Positions 1 through 12,470 of a DNA stretch of 64,000 nt are shown here, piece after piece. Source of the stretch: Sinonovacula constricta (lineage: Eukaryota; Mollusca; Bivalvia; Cardiida; Solecurtidae); assembly GCA_007844125.1 (NCBI GenBank), contig CM017565.1:14992730-15056729 (forward strand), read 5' to 3'. The notes under the pieces were generated by a model that saw only the letters and a list, made by a program, of their open reading frames with translations, was not told the origin of the DNA and did no database searches. Both the position numbers and the translations under genes were made by a program. Each line of letters begins with the position of its first letter. The first letter of the stretch is position 1.

Positions 1-1080
1 TGCGGACTAATTCTGAACCCTACACCTATCTTACGATGATCCGACGCTCATCCAATATCGCTATCAGTTACCGGTTGTAAAGTGTTATGAACAGCAACAC
101 AACAAGCAGCCATAAACAGTTCCGTTGCAAAAAGAAAAAAAAATCCTGGAGTTCAAAAATATCATTTAATAATTTAACATTTATAAACGGTATTTTTAAT
201 ATGAATAAACAGTCGGTCAAGGCTGTCATTTAACGCACAATGAATGATGGTAGAAAAGGTTGTATTGTATTGATTCAATAATACATGTATGTTTGTTTGA
301 TGTGTTTTAGATTGATTAACAACACAAAAAATATTAACATAAATCATACGTCATTTTATGTCTATATTACTCAATGAAAATAATTCAAGAAGCAATCAAT
401 GTTTATATAAACAATATCACATGGGGGAAAAGAAACTGCAAAAATGTACTAAAATCTTATGCGAATATTTATGTTCTCTATAACTGCAAGTGTAGCTTTA
501 TTTTTACATGAATTTATTTAACAATTTGTTTGTTTTTGCTTTATTTTATTTTTTTGTCTAGCGCCAAGCGGGAGTTGTGATAAAAGTTTAGTGTAAGGGA
601 AGCAACTCGATCTGAATATCTATTCAAGTTACGTTTTGGTTGTTTCCCTTAGACAACAAAGCCACATCCATAATTATCCAGTTTTATTAAAATTAAAATG
701 TGTTTTTATGTTTTAACTATCTTTTGGATATTTTTTTTTACAATTTAGATGCAGTTTATTTTGGTTTATTTAGTCGTTGATGATCAAGCAGTATTTGATA
801 AAATTTCAAATTAATAGTATAAATATTTTTTATTTTTATAATGTTCATGGTAAGAAACACAAGCTTTACCCATGCACCTCTTAATTAATAAACAAGTGTT
901 TACTTATTAACTCATTTGGACTGTGTAAGAACATTATGCAAAGTCAACGCTTATTTTTGAAATATATATAAATTATACAAACTGTAATTATGCATATATC
1001 AGGAATTATGGAAAATCGACTTTAATGAAAGCGTACAACTGCCACTACAAAAAAACCAACTCAACAGCAACTACTACTTC
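1..1080. other. AT-rich intergenic DNA, no gene seen
   Basis: No coding exon or named repeat is recognised. The only local structure is a short imperfect inverted repeat, TAAGGGAAGCAAC at 594-606 against GTTGTTTCCCTTA at 639-651. It may be a remnant of a small inverted-repeat element. Confidence 0.5.
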
Positions 1081-1128
1081 TTCTAATGATAATGATGATG
1101 CTGATGATGCTGCTGATGATGAAAAAAT

Positions 1129-1344
<216 letters not shown>

Positions 1345-1689
1345 TAAAGTACAACCTGTTATGTTACTCGACTGACTATAATTTTTTGTATAACCAAAAT
1401 GTAATCTCTTTGCGAGGAATTGTTTTCACGATAATGCGCTTTATGCTCTCTCTAATACAATTCTTTATGTCAGTTTTGAATTCTCTTGAACCTGTTGCCT
1501 GTTTGTATGTTTGTTCAAATTATCAAATGTAATTTACATCTGCAATCTCCAATTTGGAGGAATTAAAGAATAAAGAAATCGGAAGCTTTAAGGCTAAGTG
1601 TATCTTACCATTAACTCATCTTTAATTAAAACTTAATCAGACATAAACATAATCAGAAAATTTATGATTATGTAATACAATAAATCGAA

Positions 1690-1736
1690 TGGCCTTTGGA
1701 ATTTTTGCCGATGCTGTGCAGCGACATTCCTATCAT
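1690..1736 (-). repeat. 3' tail fragment of SINE family 1
   Basis: The reverse complement reads ATGATAGGAATGTCGCTGCA and then GCATCGGCAAAAAT. This matches the 3' part of the full SINE at 29981-30257 and of the fragment at 53551-53734, with a few substitutions. It is a tail-only copy about 370 bp from the minus-strand SINE at 2110-2334. Confidence 0.7.
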
Positions 1737-2109
1737 TTTAATGTAAATGATAAGGTTTCGGATATGCATTAAATATAGGCATAAAAGAATCAGAGATACA
1801 CTTGTATTCTGCATTGACAGCTATATCTGACAGTGAATGTATGTATAATAATCGATCTCTACATAAATTTAAATGCTTTAGGTCCCATCGCTACAGAAGA
1901 TTTACCATTCATAGACATTTTCATTGTTAAGACTGTAGTATATTATTGTATTATATACGATATAACCATTAATGTTTGAAGTTTTGATAAAGCAAAATTA
2001 TTCGTTTTTGGTTCACGTGACATGTTTATTATCTATATGTATACACGTTGTAAAGATAATATACACTATTATATGTACAAACCTTAAATGAAATTTCTGT
2101 TCTGTTCTG

Positions 2110-2334
2110 TATCATTATAGCACAGGGGCACTTATGAGGTGTCCAGGGACTGAATACGGCCGGTCCATTATACTGACACCGACGAGTCAGGCGTAATGCT
2201 GTCCCCTTAGCACAAGCGATAGGAGGGAAGCCAGTTCTACCAACTTTAAAGTCTCTGGTTTGACCCGACCGGGGTTTGAACCCGCGACCTCCCAATCCGC
2301 AAGCCGATGCTCTACCACTTGAGCTATTGCGGCC
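2110..2334 (-). mobile_element. tRNA-derived SINE (family 1)
   Basis: On the minus strand the head begins GGCCGCAATAGCTCAAGTGG. It has a pol III A box (TAGCTCAAGTGG) and a B box (GGGTTCAAACCCC), as in a tRNA, followed by a conserved non-tRNA body ending CCTGTGCTATAATGATA. The same body recurs at 29981-30257 and 53551-53734. The copy stops earlier than those two and is followed by TTCTG repeats (2095-2109) in place of the AAATGTCGCTG tail. It is therefore either 3'-truncated or a subfamily with another tail. No target duplication was found. Confidence 0.85.
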
Positions 2335-3704
2335 AGTCGACGAATTAAGAAGGAGAGGCAAATACCATGCAAAAATACAAAAAACAACAACAAACAAACA
2401 AAAAACAGCAACAACAACATAGGAATAAAATCTCACTACAACAAGTATGAAGGATAATAATTCAAAATCAATCGAATAAAATTTATCCAGCAAAGTCGGT
2501 GTTAAAATGGCTTTTGTACACAAAATGAACCTATTTTTTCTGCATGTTGTCAAATTAATAGATGGCAGAAAAAATATTAACGCGAACATCAATAATGATT
2601 TTCTTTTTTCCTGTCAATTCTAAAAGTAACGTTTAACGAAAGAGCTTATGAAAGCTGAAAAGTGCAGCGCAAAGGAAAGAAAAGATAAAAGAATATGAAA
2701 AACAGTCTGGACATAATTTTGCATGTATTGTGTGATGGAAGTACGTCTTACTCGTGATGATGGTCACAATGATCCATCACCTGTTACAACATTTTTCTAA
2801 GCAGTTTCCACCTCTACATATAATGTGATTTGCAGTTTGGCACTGCTGCTTTAGGACTCGGCTTGGCGCCATCTGGAGGGTTTCGATCTTTTCAGCATAA
2901 TTCTCTCCTCCTTACACCTACGGCTGTTATCGGTTTAAGTGATCGGTCACTACCCCTAAGGTAAAGAAAAGTATTAAATCTTTTCTATAGATTTTTAATT
3001 AAAATCAAATTAAGCGTGTACAGCAATGGAATTACCCATGAGCGCCTGCTTGTATCTTTTTTAAATAGACTTCCGGGTCTTTGCCGTTAAAATCCAAAAT
3101 GTTGTAAGCGATATGCCACACATTGCTTCAACTAAGGAAAAGAAACGATTATAATTTCTAACAAAATACTCATTCAATGCCAATTTTTAGTCGTTATCCT
3201 TAGAACCATGTGTTTTGCTGTTAACAAACGCGTTCGAAATTCCTTTTCAAGGAACTTAAAACATCACTGTTTAACAGCGATATCTCAACGCCTTCAAAGA
3301 ATGAGACCGTTTTTATATGAAGCTAATTGGAAAATAGGATCTGAAACTTCCCGCCTTCGATTGATCACACAGCAATTATAAAACTACCTATTGATCAGTG
3401 ATTATACGATGTTGCCCAAAGATTTAATACTCGGATGTCAGTCCTCATTCATTTTTCTTTACCAAGAACGGATGTTTAGCCAAAGCTCGTAGACCTCACC
3501 ACCGCGGCATAACGTTCGAAACGTTTCATTAGCTCAATTTAACATGTGAAAAAGTTTTTTTTCTGTACTCTTGTAAATAGCCAATGTAAAAGATGTTTTA
3601 AATCCGTAGCCTCGAACCATATGGTTAGGATCGTTTTTCAGACTTAATTCATTTCTCAGCTTTTTATTACTGTGTCTCACCGATTTGAGCTGGGTATAAT
3701 TATA
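2335..3704. other. Intergenic, nothing recognised
   Basis: AT-rich sequence with CAA-rich stretches near 2385-2420. No coherent exon, RNA gene or internal repeat was recognised on either strand. Confidence 0.4.
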
Positions 3705-3709
3705 GGCCG

Positions 3710-4237
3710 ATGATTCGGCTGAAGCACTATCGGGTCGCGCTGGGACGAATCAACGCCGGGAACCACCGCGGTTTTATGAGCTGCGAGTTGTCGAACCTGA
3801 TACAAAATTTGGCAACTTCGGCACGAATCGTGTCAGATAGGCCATCATTAGGGCGGGTGGAGAAATCCACACCCCTGGGTAGATACGGAGGTAGTAGAGG
3901 AGTGTGAAAAAACACATGTCACTCCAGACAAAAACGTATGTTTTGATGAAAGTCGAGATTTTTTCACACTGGTAAAACCTGCCCTGAACAATGAACTTGT
4001 GTTGCTTGATCGGCGACAAAGAAGATAAATTGCTAACATGACTGCGCGGATAGAGTTTGCATAAAAGGGCAGTGCATCTATGTCTTGCGAGTGAGGTTCG
4101 CTATGCATTGATGTGACTAGTATTTTGGTTTGGAAGCCAACTGTCAACCTCCTTTGCATGGTTATCGTTATAAATAGTTTCCATGTGATGTCATAGGCAC
4201 TGATAAGCCGGTTTGAGGCAGCCATCTTTGAAGGCAC
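3710..4237. other. GC-richer segment with unassigned overlapping ORFs
   Basis: The first 200 bp (3710-3907) are clearly more GC-rich than the surroundings and keep one forward frame open for 65 codons from an ATG. A minus-strand frame is open from 4237 to 3848 (129 codons) and contains a methionine in the context AAAGATGGCT. Neither translation resembles a family I recognise, and the two overlap. They could be remnants of a transposon or exons of an unknown gene; I do not call a gene. Confidence 0.2.
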
Positions 4238-4426
4238 AAGCTAATTCATGCCGAATTCGGGAAGCATGTGCTGTATTAAACTAAAAATGGGTTTGTTTTT
4301 AACTGTCAAAACGCAGACGAGATATTGAATTGTTTACAAATGAGTAACCGCATGGTTTTTAAGAAACCACGTTGAACCGAACGAAGTTTGGTAGTTATCA
4401 CACTTACTGATCAGTGGTGAACAGTG

Positions 4427-4908
4427 TTAAAGGTGGTATATGACAGTTTGGACCAAAATTTATTTTCTCAAATAATCAAATAATTCGTTGTTATCTGATA
4501 AGATCCTGCAAAATGCTGTTCATTGGTATCTTAAATTTGTGTGAACAATCAAGCATAAATCAGCACTCATCATTGCAAACATCTTTTTACTATCCGAGCT
4601 AGAGATAGATATTTTTAAACTTGACCTCTTACTTTAAAGAACCCATTATGTAGTCATCCGGGTAATCCGCTCTGGTGTCGATATCTATTTTTAGCAGAGA
4701 CCACATTCGAGCCTTTTATACAGTGGGAAAGAACACACAGATTGATTTTTCGCAATGATTTCTGTCTAACAATTTAGTTAGTGTTAAAAATCGTATTTAT
4801 TACGACTAAAGTATAAATTTATATAAAAAATGCAAACATTCACTAAAGCAGTGGTTCGATGTTGTTATATCTATTTTATATTCGCAAACTGTCAGATACC
4901 ACCTTTAA
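4427..4908. mobile_element. TTAA-bounded MITE (family M1), full copy
   Basis: The left end reads TTAAAGGTGGTATATGACAG (from 4427) and the right end is its imperfect inverse, CTGTCAGATACCACCTTTAA (to 4908). TTAA lies at each border, about 474 bp between borders. The interior has no ORF but shares landmarks with copies at 18519, 31267, 34373 and 49559 (AAATGCTGTT, CATCCGGGTAATCCGCTCTG, TATTTTTAGCAGAGACC). TTAA borders would fit a piggyBac-like insertion, but the terminal bases are not the usual piggyBac ones, so the superfamily is left open. Confidence 0.75.
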
Positions 4909-5214
4909 AATGAATTCGAGATAATATAACGAGACAATATATTTACATCTTGTACCGTTTTCCGTAGTTCCATTAATCATTGGTATACTTTTACAAAAGG
5001 CAGAGTCAATGAAACTATATCAATTCTACATTGTTTCAACATGTAAGAGTTAGCAGTTTATTGTCATCGAAAATGACGTCATCAAAGGAAAGTGACATCA
5101 GTCAACAAGGGAAACAAGCGTGTATTTTTTTGTTAATTTTCAATGTTGCTTCCATGGAATAAATTTGCAACCCACCACCAACCAAGTATAAGAGTAGAGT
5201 TGTGAGAACACATG

Positions 5215-5390
5215 CATGTAAACATAAAAAAATACAAAGCTTTTAGTAAATTGTGTCTGGTGACTGCTTAGGTCGAAGTTAGGGCCCGTCACGGTGTATA
5301 TATATATCTAGTATTTACTACAAGTATGTTGAATGGATCTTAATTCATACTCCCTCCACCACCAAAAATTCTGGAACCGACCCTGTTGAG
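5215..5390 (+). repeat. Dispersed repeat, paired with 19035-19210
   Basis: Shares GTCGAAGTTAGG, TATATCTAGTATTTACT, GAATGGATCTTAAT-like and CCACCACCAAAA blocks in the same order with 19035-19210. No ORF. It could be the tail of a non-LTR retrotransposon; this is inferred only from the two-copy comparison. Confidence 0.6.
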
Positions 5391-5524
5391 CGTAATTGTG
5401 AATTTAGCAACATGGGGAGTATAACTAATAATAACAGCCATGATATACCACGGTAGACTTGATCTCATTTTGTTTTTGTTTTGGAAATACATTGCAGCGA
5501 CCATTTATGATCATAATAGTAACG

Positions 5525-5675
5525 TCCAGCTTTTTGGTGTAGGAAGACCCTAGACACATATCTGGGTAGAACCACCAGCGCACCGCAAGTCAGCTGGAAG
5601 ACCTCAAATTAAGTCCTTCGCCCCGAACGGGACTCGAACCCACGCGGTGAGAGGCTAAGCAGTCAGAGGAGGTAG
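5525..5675 (-). mobile_element. tRNA-derived SINE (family 2), partial
   Basis: On the minus strand a B-box-like GGGTTCGAGTCCCG lies in CCGCGTGGGTTCGAGTCCCG. It is followed by a body containing CAGCTGACTTGCGGTGCGC and GGTGGTTCTACCCAGATA. Related bodies occur at 21735, 46943, 52155 and 62812, all on the minus strand. The A-box side is degraded. Confidence 0.7.
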
Positions 5676-5689
5676 ACTTTATCATGGTA

Positions 5690-7195
5690 AAAACCTTCTT
5701 TATAATATAAACATTATTATTTGATAACTCTAGAATTCTTTATCAGTTATGCGCCTCATAACTGATGGCAAACTGTTGACGATTTTCAATGAATGCCATG
5801 TTTGCTCATGCTACAATAATCTTGCGTTTTGGTGTGACATTCTAATCCCACATTTGCAATAACTATTGTAGCGCTATTATTCGACATTACTTTTGTCGCA
5901 CGAGTCAATTAACAAAAATGATCAAAACGATCCTAAATCAATCAGTAAAGTACGTTCTATGTACTTAATCGATATAAAAGCTTAAATGAATTTATTTCAC
6001 ACACCCAGATTTTCAGTCTGACCTAGCAATAAAATACCCATCTTTTTCTTATGTCAAGTTTTTATGCTGTCACCTTAATGTTATGTTTACATGACACATG
6101 CATATACAAATATATTAAATTTAATGTTAAGTGGTACCGCTCGGCGCAATGCGTAAACTGTCTAAACACATAATCTTAATTAAAATCACATCACACATAA
6201 TGTCAGCGTTTAAATGAGGTGATGATGATAGATCGCCGAGATGCGTTTGTCATTTATAGTTTACAATCATGCAAAATAATTTTCGACAAGATTATATATT
6301 TTTAATCAACATTTTCACATTGACATATGTTTTTCACAATAGGGATTTGAGAATTATACATTATAGCCAGTATAGGGGACGATTAGGATAATTAAATTAT
6401 GCAAATTTATGCAAATAGTCCCATCAGTGCAATAAATCACTGAGCTCAGAGTAAAAGCATGTAAAGCCGTAAAGTGACCACCCATCGCTTCCGTTCGTAA
6501 TTAGTAACCGGCAAAATGATCCCGACCCGTCGTGTTTATGTTCAAAACGTAGAAACATCTTTCACGTTAAGGGGGGCCATAGAATCCGTTCCTGCATACC
6601 CGTTTAACAACCGTGGATCCTCTGTTGATAAACACAGTAGGTAGCAACTTCCATATGTTTGATTCTATTTTTTTTCCACCAAATTCAACCGACTCGTATG
6701 TAGCAACTTAATTTGAAATTTAACTTTATTTGAATAAATCCGCTGCGACATTTTACCTCTTCGTTCCTTCGTCATTTTCTTGGCAGGCGCACGGGATTAA
6801 CACACGGGTTTAAGACATTCACATCGAATAATTAAGTCTGGACTTCGGAATGGAAGGAGTATGATTAATGGGCAAATTAATGGACTATACCGGAGCTTAT
6901 TGTAAGTCAGTAATATTAATATGACAGCCTACATCTTCTTTCAAAGCGGCGTTTTTTGATTGATCGCGGCTCGAGAACATCACCCGGCATGGTGCCTATC
7001 GTAGTCTGCTTTGATATGCTGATGCCGACTCGTTCCATTACAAAAATACTATCTTGTCAGCGCGATGAACATAGGCTAGATGAATAAAAATTTACACGGA
7101 AATGTTTCATGTGCCTTTTTTTTTTCAAGTTGCGTCACTCCGTTGCCTAATTAATGTCTCGATTAAGTAAGATGAACAGTAAAACGCCAAGGAAT
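5690..7195. other. Low-repeat intergenic block with paired octamers
   Basis: No gene or known repeat is recognised. The segment around 6360-7060 has higher complexity than its neighbours, with repeated TAAT-type cores and two ATGCAAAT octamers (6399-6406 and 6409-6416) spaced by two bases. Such sites are bound by POU-domain factors in animals. A role here is inference. Confidence 0.3.
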
Positions 7196-7400
7196 GTACA
7201 AAAAAGAAACATCAAGAACAACATTAGCAACAACGAAATAAAAACAACAACAAAAACAATCACAACTAAAGAACACCTTCACCAAACAAGAACAATATCA
7301 GCAGCAGTAGCAACAACAAAACAACAATAACAACAAACAACAACAAAAAACAACAAAACAACAAAAAAACAACAACAAAAACAACAACAAAAACCAAAAA
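7196..7400. repeat. CAA-rich low-complexity tract
   Basis: An A/C-rich tract dominated by CAA and AACAA units (longest clean part about 7310-7395). Open frames in it are compositional artefacts. Confidence 0.85.
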
Positions 7401-7819
7401 CAGCATCGGATTACATCGATTCGAAACCGGAGCTAGAACAGTTTTCAACATAACATGTGTTATAGTTGTTTATATTCAACAGACCTTATCAGTCTATTAT
7501 TATGAAAACGGTTTCAAGAAAACAATACAGATGAATTGTCCTGCGAAGTTTAGACTTGCGCTGAAAACAATAACAGGAAACGTAAGGCGGCTGTAAATGC
7601 AACGTGCAAGAAAGTTAACTTACTTATTTAGTAATTAATGAAACATAAGCTAAACTAGGCTGTCAACCTTAAACTAGTAAATTAATTGACATAATTATTA
7701 TAAAAGAATTTACTCACAGTCACAAACGGGGTAAGCATGGAATATAATGATACATATATACAACACACTGTTATCGTATTAAAGATTTACATTAAACACC
7801 ATATGATATCTACTGCATC

Positions 7820-8075
7820 TTTTTTCCTAACTTCAAGCGGGAGTGTTTACTCAGGGCATAAAAGATTCAATCTTAAAAACAAAGCCGCTCCGAAACGACA
7901 GCGAATTCTGTTATTACCTGCTACAATTGTTTTTACATCTTATTATAATTGCTAGCTGCACTGTTAACATCGGCATACTCGATTCTTTTCTTTTAAGAAT
8001 ATTGCCAAACAGCTGCGATTTCCTTTTTATTGCCTGCTGCATTTTTGCAATACATAGTATTTCATAAAAATACCG
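7820..8075 (+). repeat. Dispersed repeat R4, degenerate copy
   Basis: Contains GCTAGCTGCACTGTTAACAT, CGGCATACTCGATTCTTTTC and CAAACAGCTGCGATTTCC. The same ordered blocks recur in diverged form at 20590-20796, 60570-60685 and 62390-62710. The frames across it show no recognisable protein. Confidence 0.55.
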
Positions 8076-8542
8076 CTATCCAGACGGCCGTAGGCCCATT
8101 TGGAAACGTATGTACTCATATAAAGCATCGTTCATCATTATGCAATTTTATTAACTATTTATTAAAAGTTAACTTTTAAATTAAAAGTTCCTCTTATTTT
8201 TTTTTTTGTTCTTATTGTGCACAGAATTTAAAGAGATGCAAATACACCACTGTTTATAGCATAATAATCAATAATATTGGTATTGCTTTACAATCTACAC
8301 AGTGTATGCACCTTTAACGGCGTTGGCAGAAAAAGAAACAACAGAATAACAGCTATTTATGTATTTTTTTATCTTTTACTGCTGCTTGTTGTTGACATTG
8401 ACGTCTGGATGAAATTTCGGTTATCACACTTCACTTCTATCAAGTAGTAATGTGTCAACACCCGACAGAACAAACCGTTCCCATTTGCTTATTTGTAACT
8501 GTACATAGATCTTAAAAGAAAGATATTTGACAAATAGAATCA

Positions 8543-9538
8543 GTTTTAAATAGGACTGTCACGATATGCTTGAAGTGTACCACGATATTTTGCGATACAG
8601 AAAGATCATATTGTAATATGTACCTCAATATATTGCCATATTTGAACAAACTATTATAGGGAGCTATTGCACTAAACATAATGAACAGAATAAGCAACAA
8701 ATACCCGAGTAAAATATGGCATAGCTTTATAAGCTGCACAACAGGTAAACACAGAAACAAGAAAGTATGTAATATAAATAGAAGGTCGCAAAGTACAAAA
8801 AATAAACAGCAAATTAAATGCAAAACCTCACAACAGTGTAGTGTGATGCTCCTAATGAAATTCGATGATGACGATATACAATTGTATTTCGGTTGGTGGG
8901 GCCTCAAACGCATCTTACCAGTGCATTAAATGTTCGCAGAAGGCAACGCCTTTAACAATTTTCCTTGTTGATCTGTCTTCCTTCAGCCTGAAGTGGTCCC
9001 ACATATAGCTTTTATTCGTCGGTCTTTCGAAAGAATCAGCTGGAGATCGGCCATGTTGTTTAAATATTGCAACGGTTGCGTTCTATTAAATTGCAGAACA
9101 ATAGGTAATAATAATGTTCTAAGTATTCCAGAACGAACTCTCTCAGAACAAACTCGTTATTGCAGTAAATTGTATGTGAAGTAAAGCTAATTATTTCATC
9201 CGATATTCGTTTTTCTAAAATCGAGAAAAAAATTGTTTTGATAAAGTAAAACATATTATTGGGAATACTGCAAATGCAAATCGAGTAGACATGATTGCCT
9301 GGGCTATTTATTAGTTTTTAGAATGGAGCTCCTGACATATAATCGACTTAAGACTACATTTTCAGTCGGTTACTGGCGATCGCATTTCATCAAAATGACT
9401 TAAAATGCACAAAATGGTGGCAAATTATATAAAATATTACAAAAAACACCGATACGACCATAGTGTATCGCGGTACTGTATTGCCTTCACTTAGTATCGC
9501 AAAACACCGGTAGATATCTCGACAGCACTGGTTTTAAA
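8543..9538. mobile_element. Non-autonomous hAT-like DNA transposon with 8-bp TSD
   Basis: The 8-bp sequence GTTTTAAA occurs directly at 8543-8550 and 9531-9538. Between them a 980-bp element starts TAGGACTGTCACGATAT, and its inverted end reads CAGTGCTGTCGAGATAT. Both ends share an inner GATA..TTTTGCGATAC block, giving terminal inverted repeats of about 55 bp with mismatches. An 8-bp duplication and CAGTGCTGTC-type ends are typical of the hAT superfamily. No transposase-like ORF is visible inside, so it is non-autonomous. The first two bases of the left end differ from the canonical CA, suggesting decay. Confidence 0.8.
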
Positions 9539-9630
9539 CAAGCAGTCTATGTGAAAATTCTCAATGGATTATGGGCCAGAATAACTTTAAAATAGACGGT
9601 GATGCCTATGGGTAAAAAATACCTAACCTG

Positions 9631-9640
9631 CTATTTATGA
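9631..9640 (+). repeat. Target-site duplication, left of foldback element
   Basis: CTATTTATGA here is repeated exactly at 15931-15940. Because the inverted repeat begins with A at 9640, the true duplication is probably the nine bases CTATTTATG, the tenth identity being fortuitous. Confidence 0.85.
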
Positions 9641-12100
9641 GGTTTGTGAAGTTGGCTGGGAATTGGGAATTGGGTATTGGGTATTCAATATCCAGATACA
9701 ACCGAATACCCAGCCAGCTAGGAATTGGGTATTCGCGAATTCCTAGATACAACCGAATACCCAGCTAGCTAGGTATTGGGTATTGAATATAGAGCTGCAG
9801 TCGTATTCCGAGCTGGCTAGGAATTGGGTATTCGAAATATCAATGCAGAGTTTGAATATCGTGCTAGACCTGAATACCGAGCTGGCTGGGAATTGGGTAT
9901 TCGAAATACATTCTGTAAAGAAACTATTCAAAGCAGATTTGAATATCGAGCTAGACATGAATACCCAGCTGGCTGGGAATTGGGTATTCAAAATATTTTT
10001 ATTATTTGAACAATTCAACGCAGAGTTTGAATATCGAGCTAGACCTGAATACCGAGCTGGCTGGGAATTGGGTATTCGAAATATTTTCTGTAAAAATACT
10101 ATTAAACGCAGAGTTTGAATATCGACCTAGAGCCGAATACCTATCTGGCTGGGAATTGGGTATTCAAAATATTTTTTTTTAATAGAAACATTTTAAGCAG
10201 AGTTTGAATATCGAGCTAGACCTGAATACCTATCTGGCTGGGAATTGGGTATTCGAAATTTTTTTCTTATAGAAACAATTAAACGCAGATTCTGAATATC
10301 GAGCTAGACCTGAATACCGAGCTGGCTGGGAATTGGGTATTCGAAATATTTTCTGTAAAAATACTTTTAAACGCAGAGTTTGAATATCGAGCTAGAGCCG
10401 AATACCTATCTGGCTGGGAATTGGGTATTCGAAAAAAAATTTTTAATAGAAACTTTTTAAGCAGAGTTTGAATATCGACCTAGAGCCGAATACCTATCTG
10501 GCTGGGAATTGGGTATTCAGAGTTTGAATATCGAGCTAGACCTGAATACCTATCTGGCTGGGAATTGGGTATTCGAAAAAAAATTCTTATAGAAACAATT
10601 AAACGCAGATTCTGAATATCGAGCTAGACCTGAATACCGAGCTGGCTGGGAATTGGGTATTCGAAATATTTTCTGTAAAAATAATTTTAAACGCAGAGTT
10701 TGAATATCGAGCTAGAGCCGAATACCTATCTGGCTGGGAATTGGGTATTCGAAAAAAATTTTTTAATAGAAACTTTTTAAGCAGAGTTTGAATATCGACC
10801 TAGAGCCGAATACCTATCTGGCTGGGAATTGGGTATTCAGAGTTTGAATATCGAGCTAGACCTGAATACCTATCTGGCTGGGAATTGGGTATTCGAAAAA
10901 AAATTCTTATAGAAACAATTAAACGCAGATTCTGAATATCGAGCTAGACCTGAATACCGAGCTGGCTGGGAATTGGGTATTCGAAATATTTTCTGTAAAA
11001 ATAATTTTAAACGCAGAGTTTGAATATCGAGCTAGAGCCGAATACCTATCTGGCTGGGAATTGGGTATTCGAAAAAAATTTTTTAATAGAAACTTTTTAA
11101 GCAGAGTTTGAATATCGACCTAGAGCCGAATACCTATCTGGCTGGGAATTAGGTATTCAGAGTTTGAATATCGAGCTAGACCTGAATACCTATCTGGCTG
11201 GGAATTGGGTATTCGAAAAAAATTTCTTATAGAAACAATTAAACGCAGATTCTGAATATCGAGCTAGACCTGAATACCGAGCTGGCTGGGAATTGGGTAT
11301 TCGAAATATTTTCTGTAAAAATAATTTTTAAACGCAGAGTTTGAATATCGAGCTAGAGCCGAATACCTATCTGGCTGGGAATTAGGTATTCGAAAAAGAA
11401 ATTTTAATAGAAACTTTTTAAGCAGAGTTTGAATATCGACCTAGAGCCGAATACCTATCTGGCTGGGAATTAGGTATTCGAAAAAAATTTTTAATAGAAA
11501 CTTTTTAAGCAGAGTTTGAATATCGACCTAGAGCCGAATACCTATCTGGCTGGGAATTGGGTATTCAAAATACTTTTTTATAGAAACTTTTTAAGCATAG
11601 TTTGAATATCGAGCTACACATGAATACCTATCTGGCTGGGAATTGGGTATTCGATTTTTTTTTCTTATAGAAACAATTTAACGCAGATTCTGAATATCGA
11701 GCTAGACCTGAATACCGAGCTGGCTGGGAATTGGGTATTCGAAATATTTTCTGTAAAAATACTTTTAAGCGCAGAGTTTGAATATCGAGCTAGAGCCGAA
11801 TACCTATCTGGCTGGGAATTGGGTATTCGAAATACTTTTTTTAATAGAAACTTTTAAAGCAGAATTTGAATATCGAGCTAGACCTGAATACCTATCTGGC
11901 TGGGAATTGGGTATTCGAAAAAAATTTCTTATAGAAACAATTAAACGCAGATTCTGAATATCGAGCTAGACCTGAATACCGAGCTGGCTGGGAATTGGGT
12001 ATTCGAAATACTTTCTGTAAAAATACTTTTAAACGCAGAGTTTGAATATCGAGCTAGAGCCGAATACCTATCTGGCTGGGAATTGGGTATTCGAAATATT
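9640..12100 (+). repeat. Left arm: tandem ~88-bp monomers
   Basis: Each monomer carries GAATATCGAGCTAGACCTG, a GAATACC..GGTATTC inverted pair enclosing GGCTGGGAATTGG, and an A/T-rich linker ending CGCAGAGTTT. Anchors (start of GAATTGGG) fall at 9890, 9977, 10065, 10153, 10242, 10330, 10418, 10506, 10562 and so on: steps of 87-89 bp plus one short step of 56 bp where a 32-bp linker is missing. The outermost units are irregular and unlike the interior. Confidence 0.95.
10242..11290 (+). repeat. 320-bp higher-order repeat in left arm
   Basis: Equivalent anchors recur exactly every 320 bp (10242, 10562, 10882, 11202 and 10330, 10650, 10970, 11290). Each unit comprises four monomers with steps 88+88+88+56. 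The units are almost identical in sequence, showing recent amplification of a multi-monomer block and not of single monomers. Confidence 0.92.
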
Positions 12101-12470
12101 TGCATATGCTACATACGGACAAATACATTGCCATGCCATTGCGGGCATAAAAAAATGTTGACTTATCGTCATATTGTTTTATTATCCGTAAGAAATTGTT
12201 GCCGACGGAGTCCGAATGATTTTTGCCGGCGATTAATTTAAGCATTTTAGGTGGGTATTTTGATCGGCATGCAGAATAATGCAGACTCTATTTCCGACGG
12301 AAATAGAATGTTATAGACGGTGCAGCCGTTAGAGATCTCAATAAATATGCCGACGGAATGTTAATTTTGCAGACGAAGACTTAAATGTGTTTTACCAACA
12401 GTGGATTGAATAATGTTGCCGACGGAAACCGGAAATGTATTGCCGACGGATAATGTAAAATTAAAATTTT
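12101..12470. other. Unique centre of the foldback element
   Basis: This 370-bp loop lacks the arm repeats. It holds four copies of GCCGACGGA (12201, 12349, 12418, 12442) and one CCGACGGA (12293), all on the same strand. No transposase motif and no convincing ORF is present. The repeated GC-rich nonamer stands out against an AT-rich background and could be a protein-binding array, which is inference. Confidence 0.7.

Noticed and set aside
2029..2592. 187-codon minus-strand frame
   Set aside because: It runs through the SINE at 2110-2334 and into low-complexity DNA, with no coherent domain.
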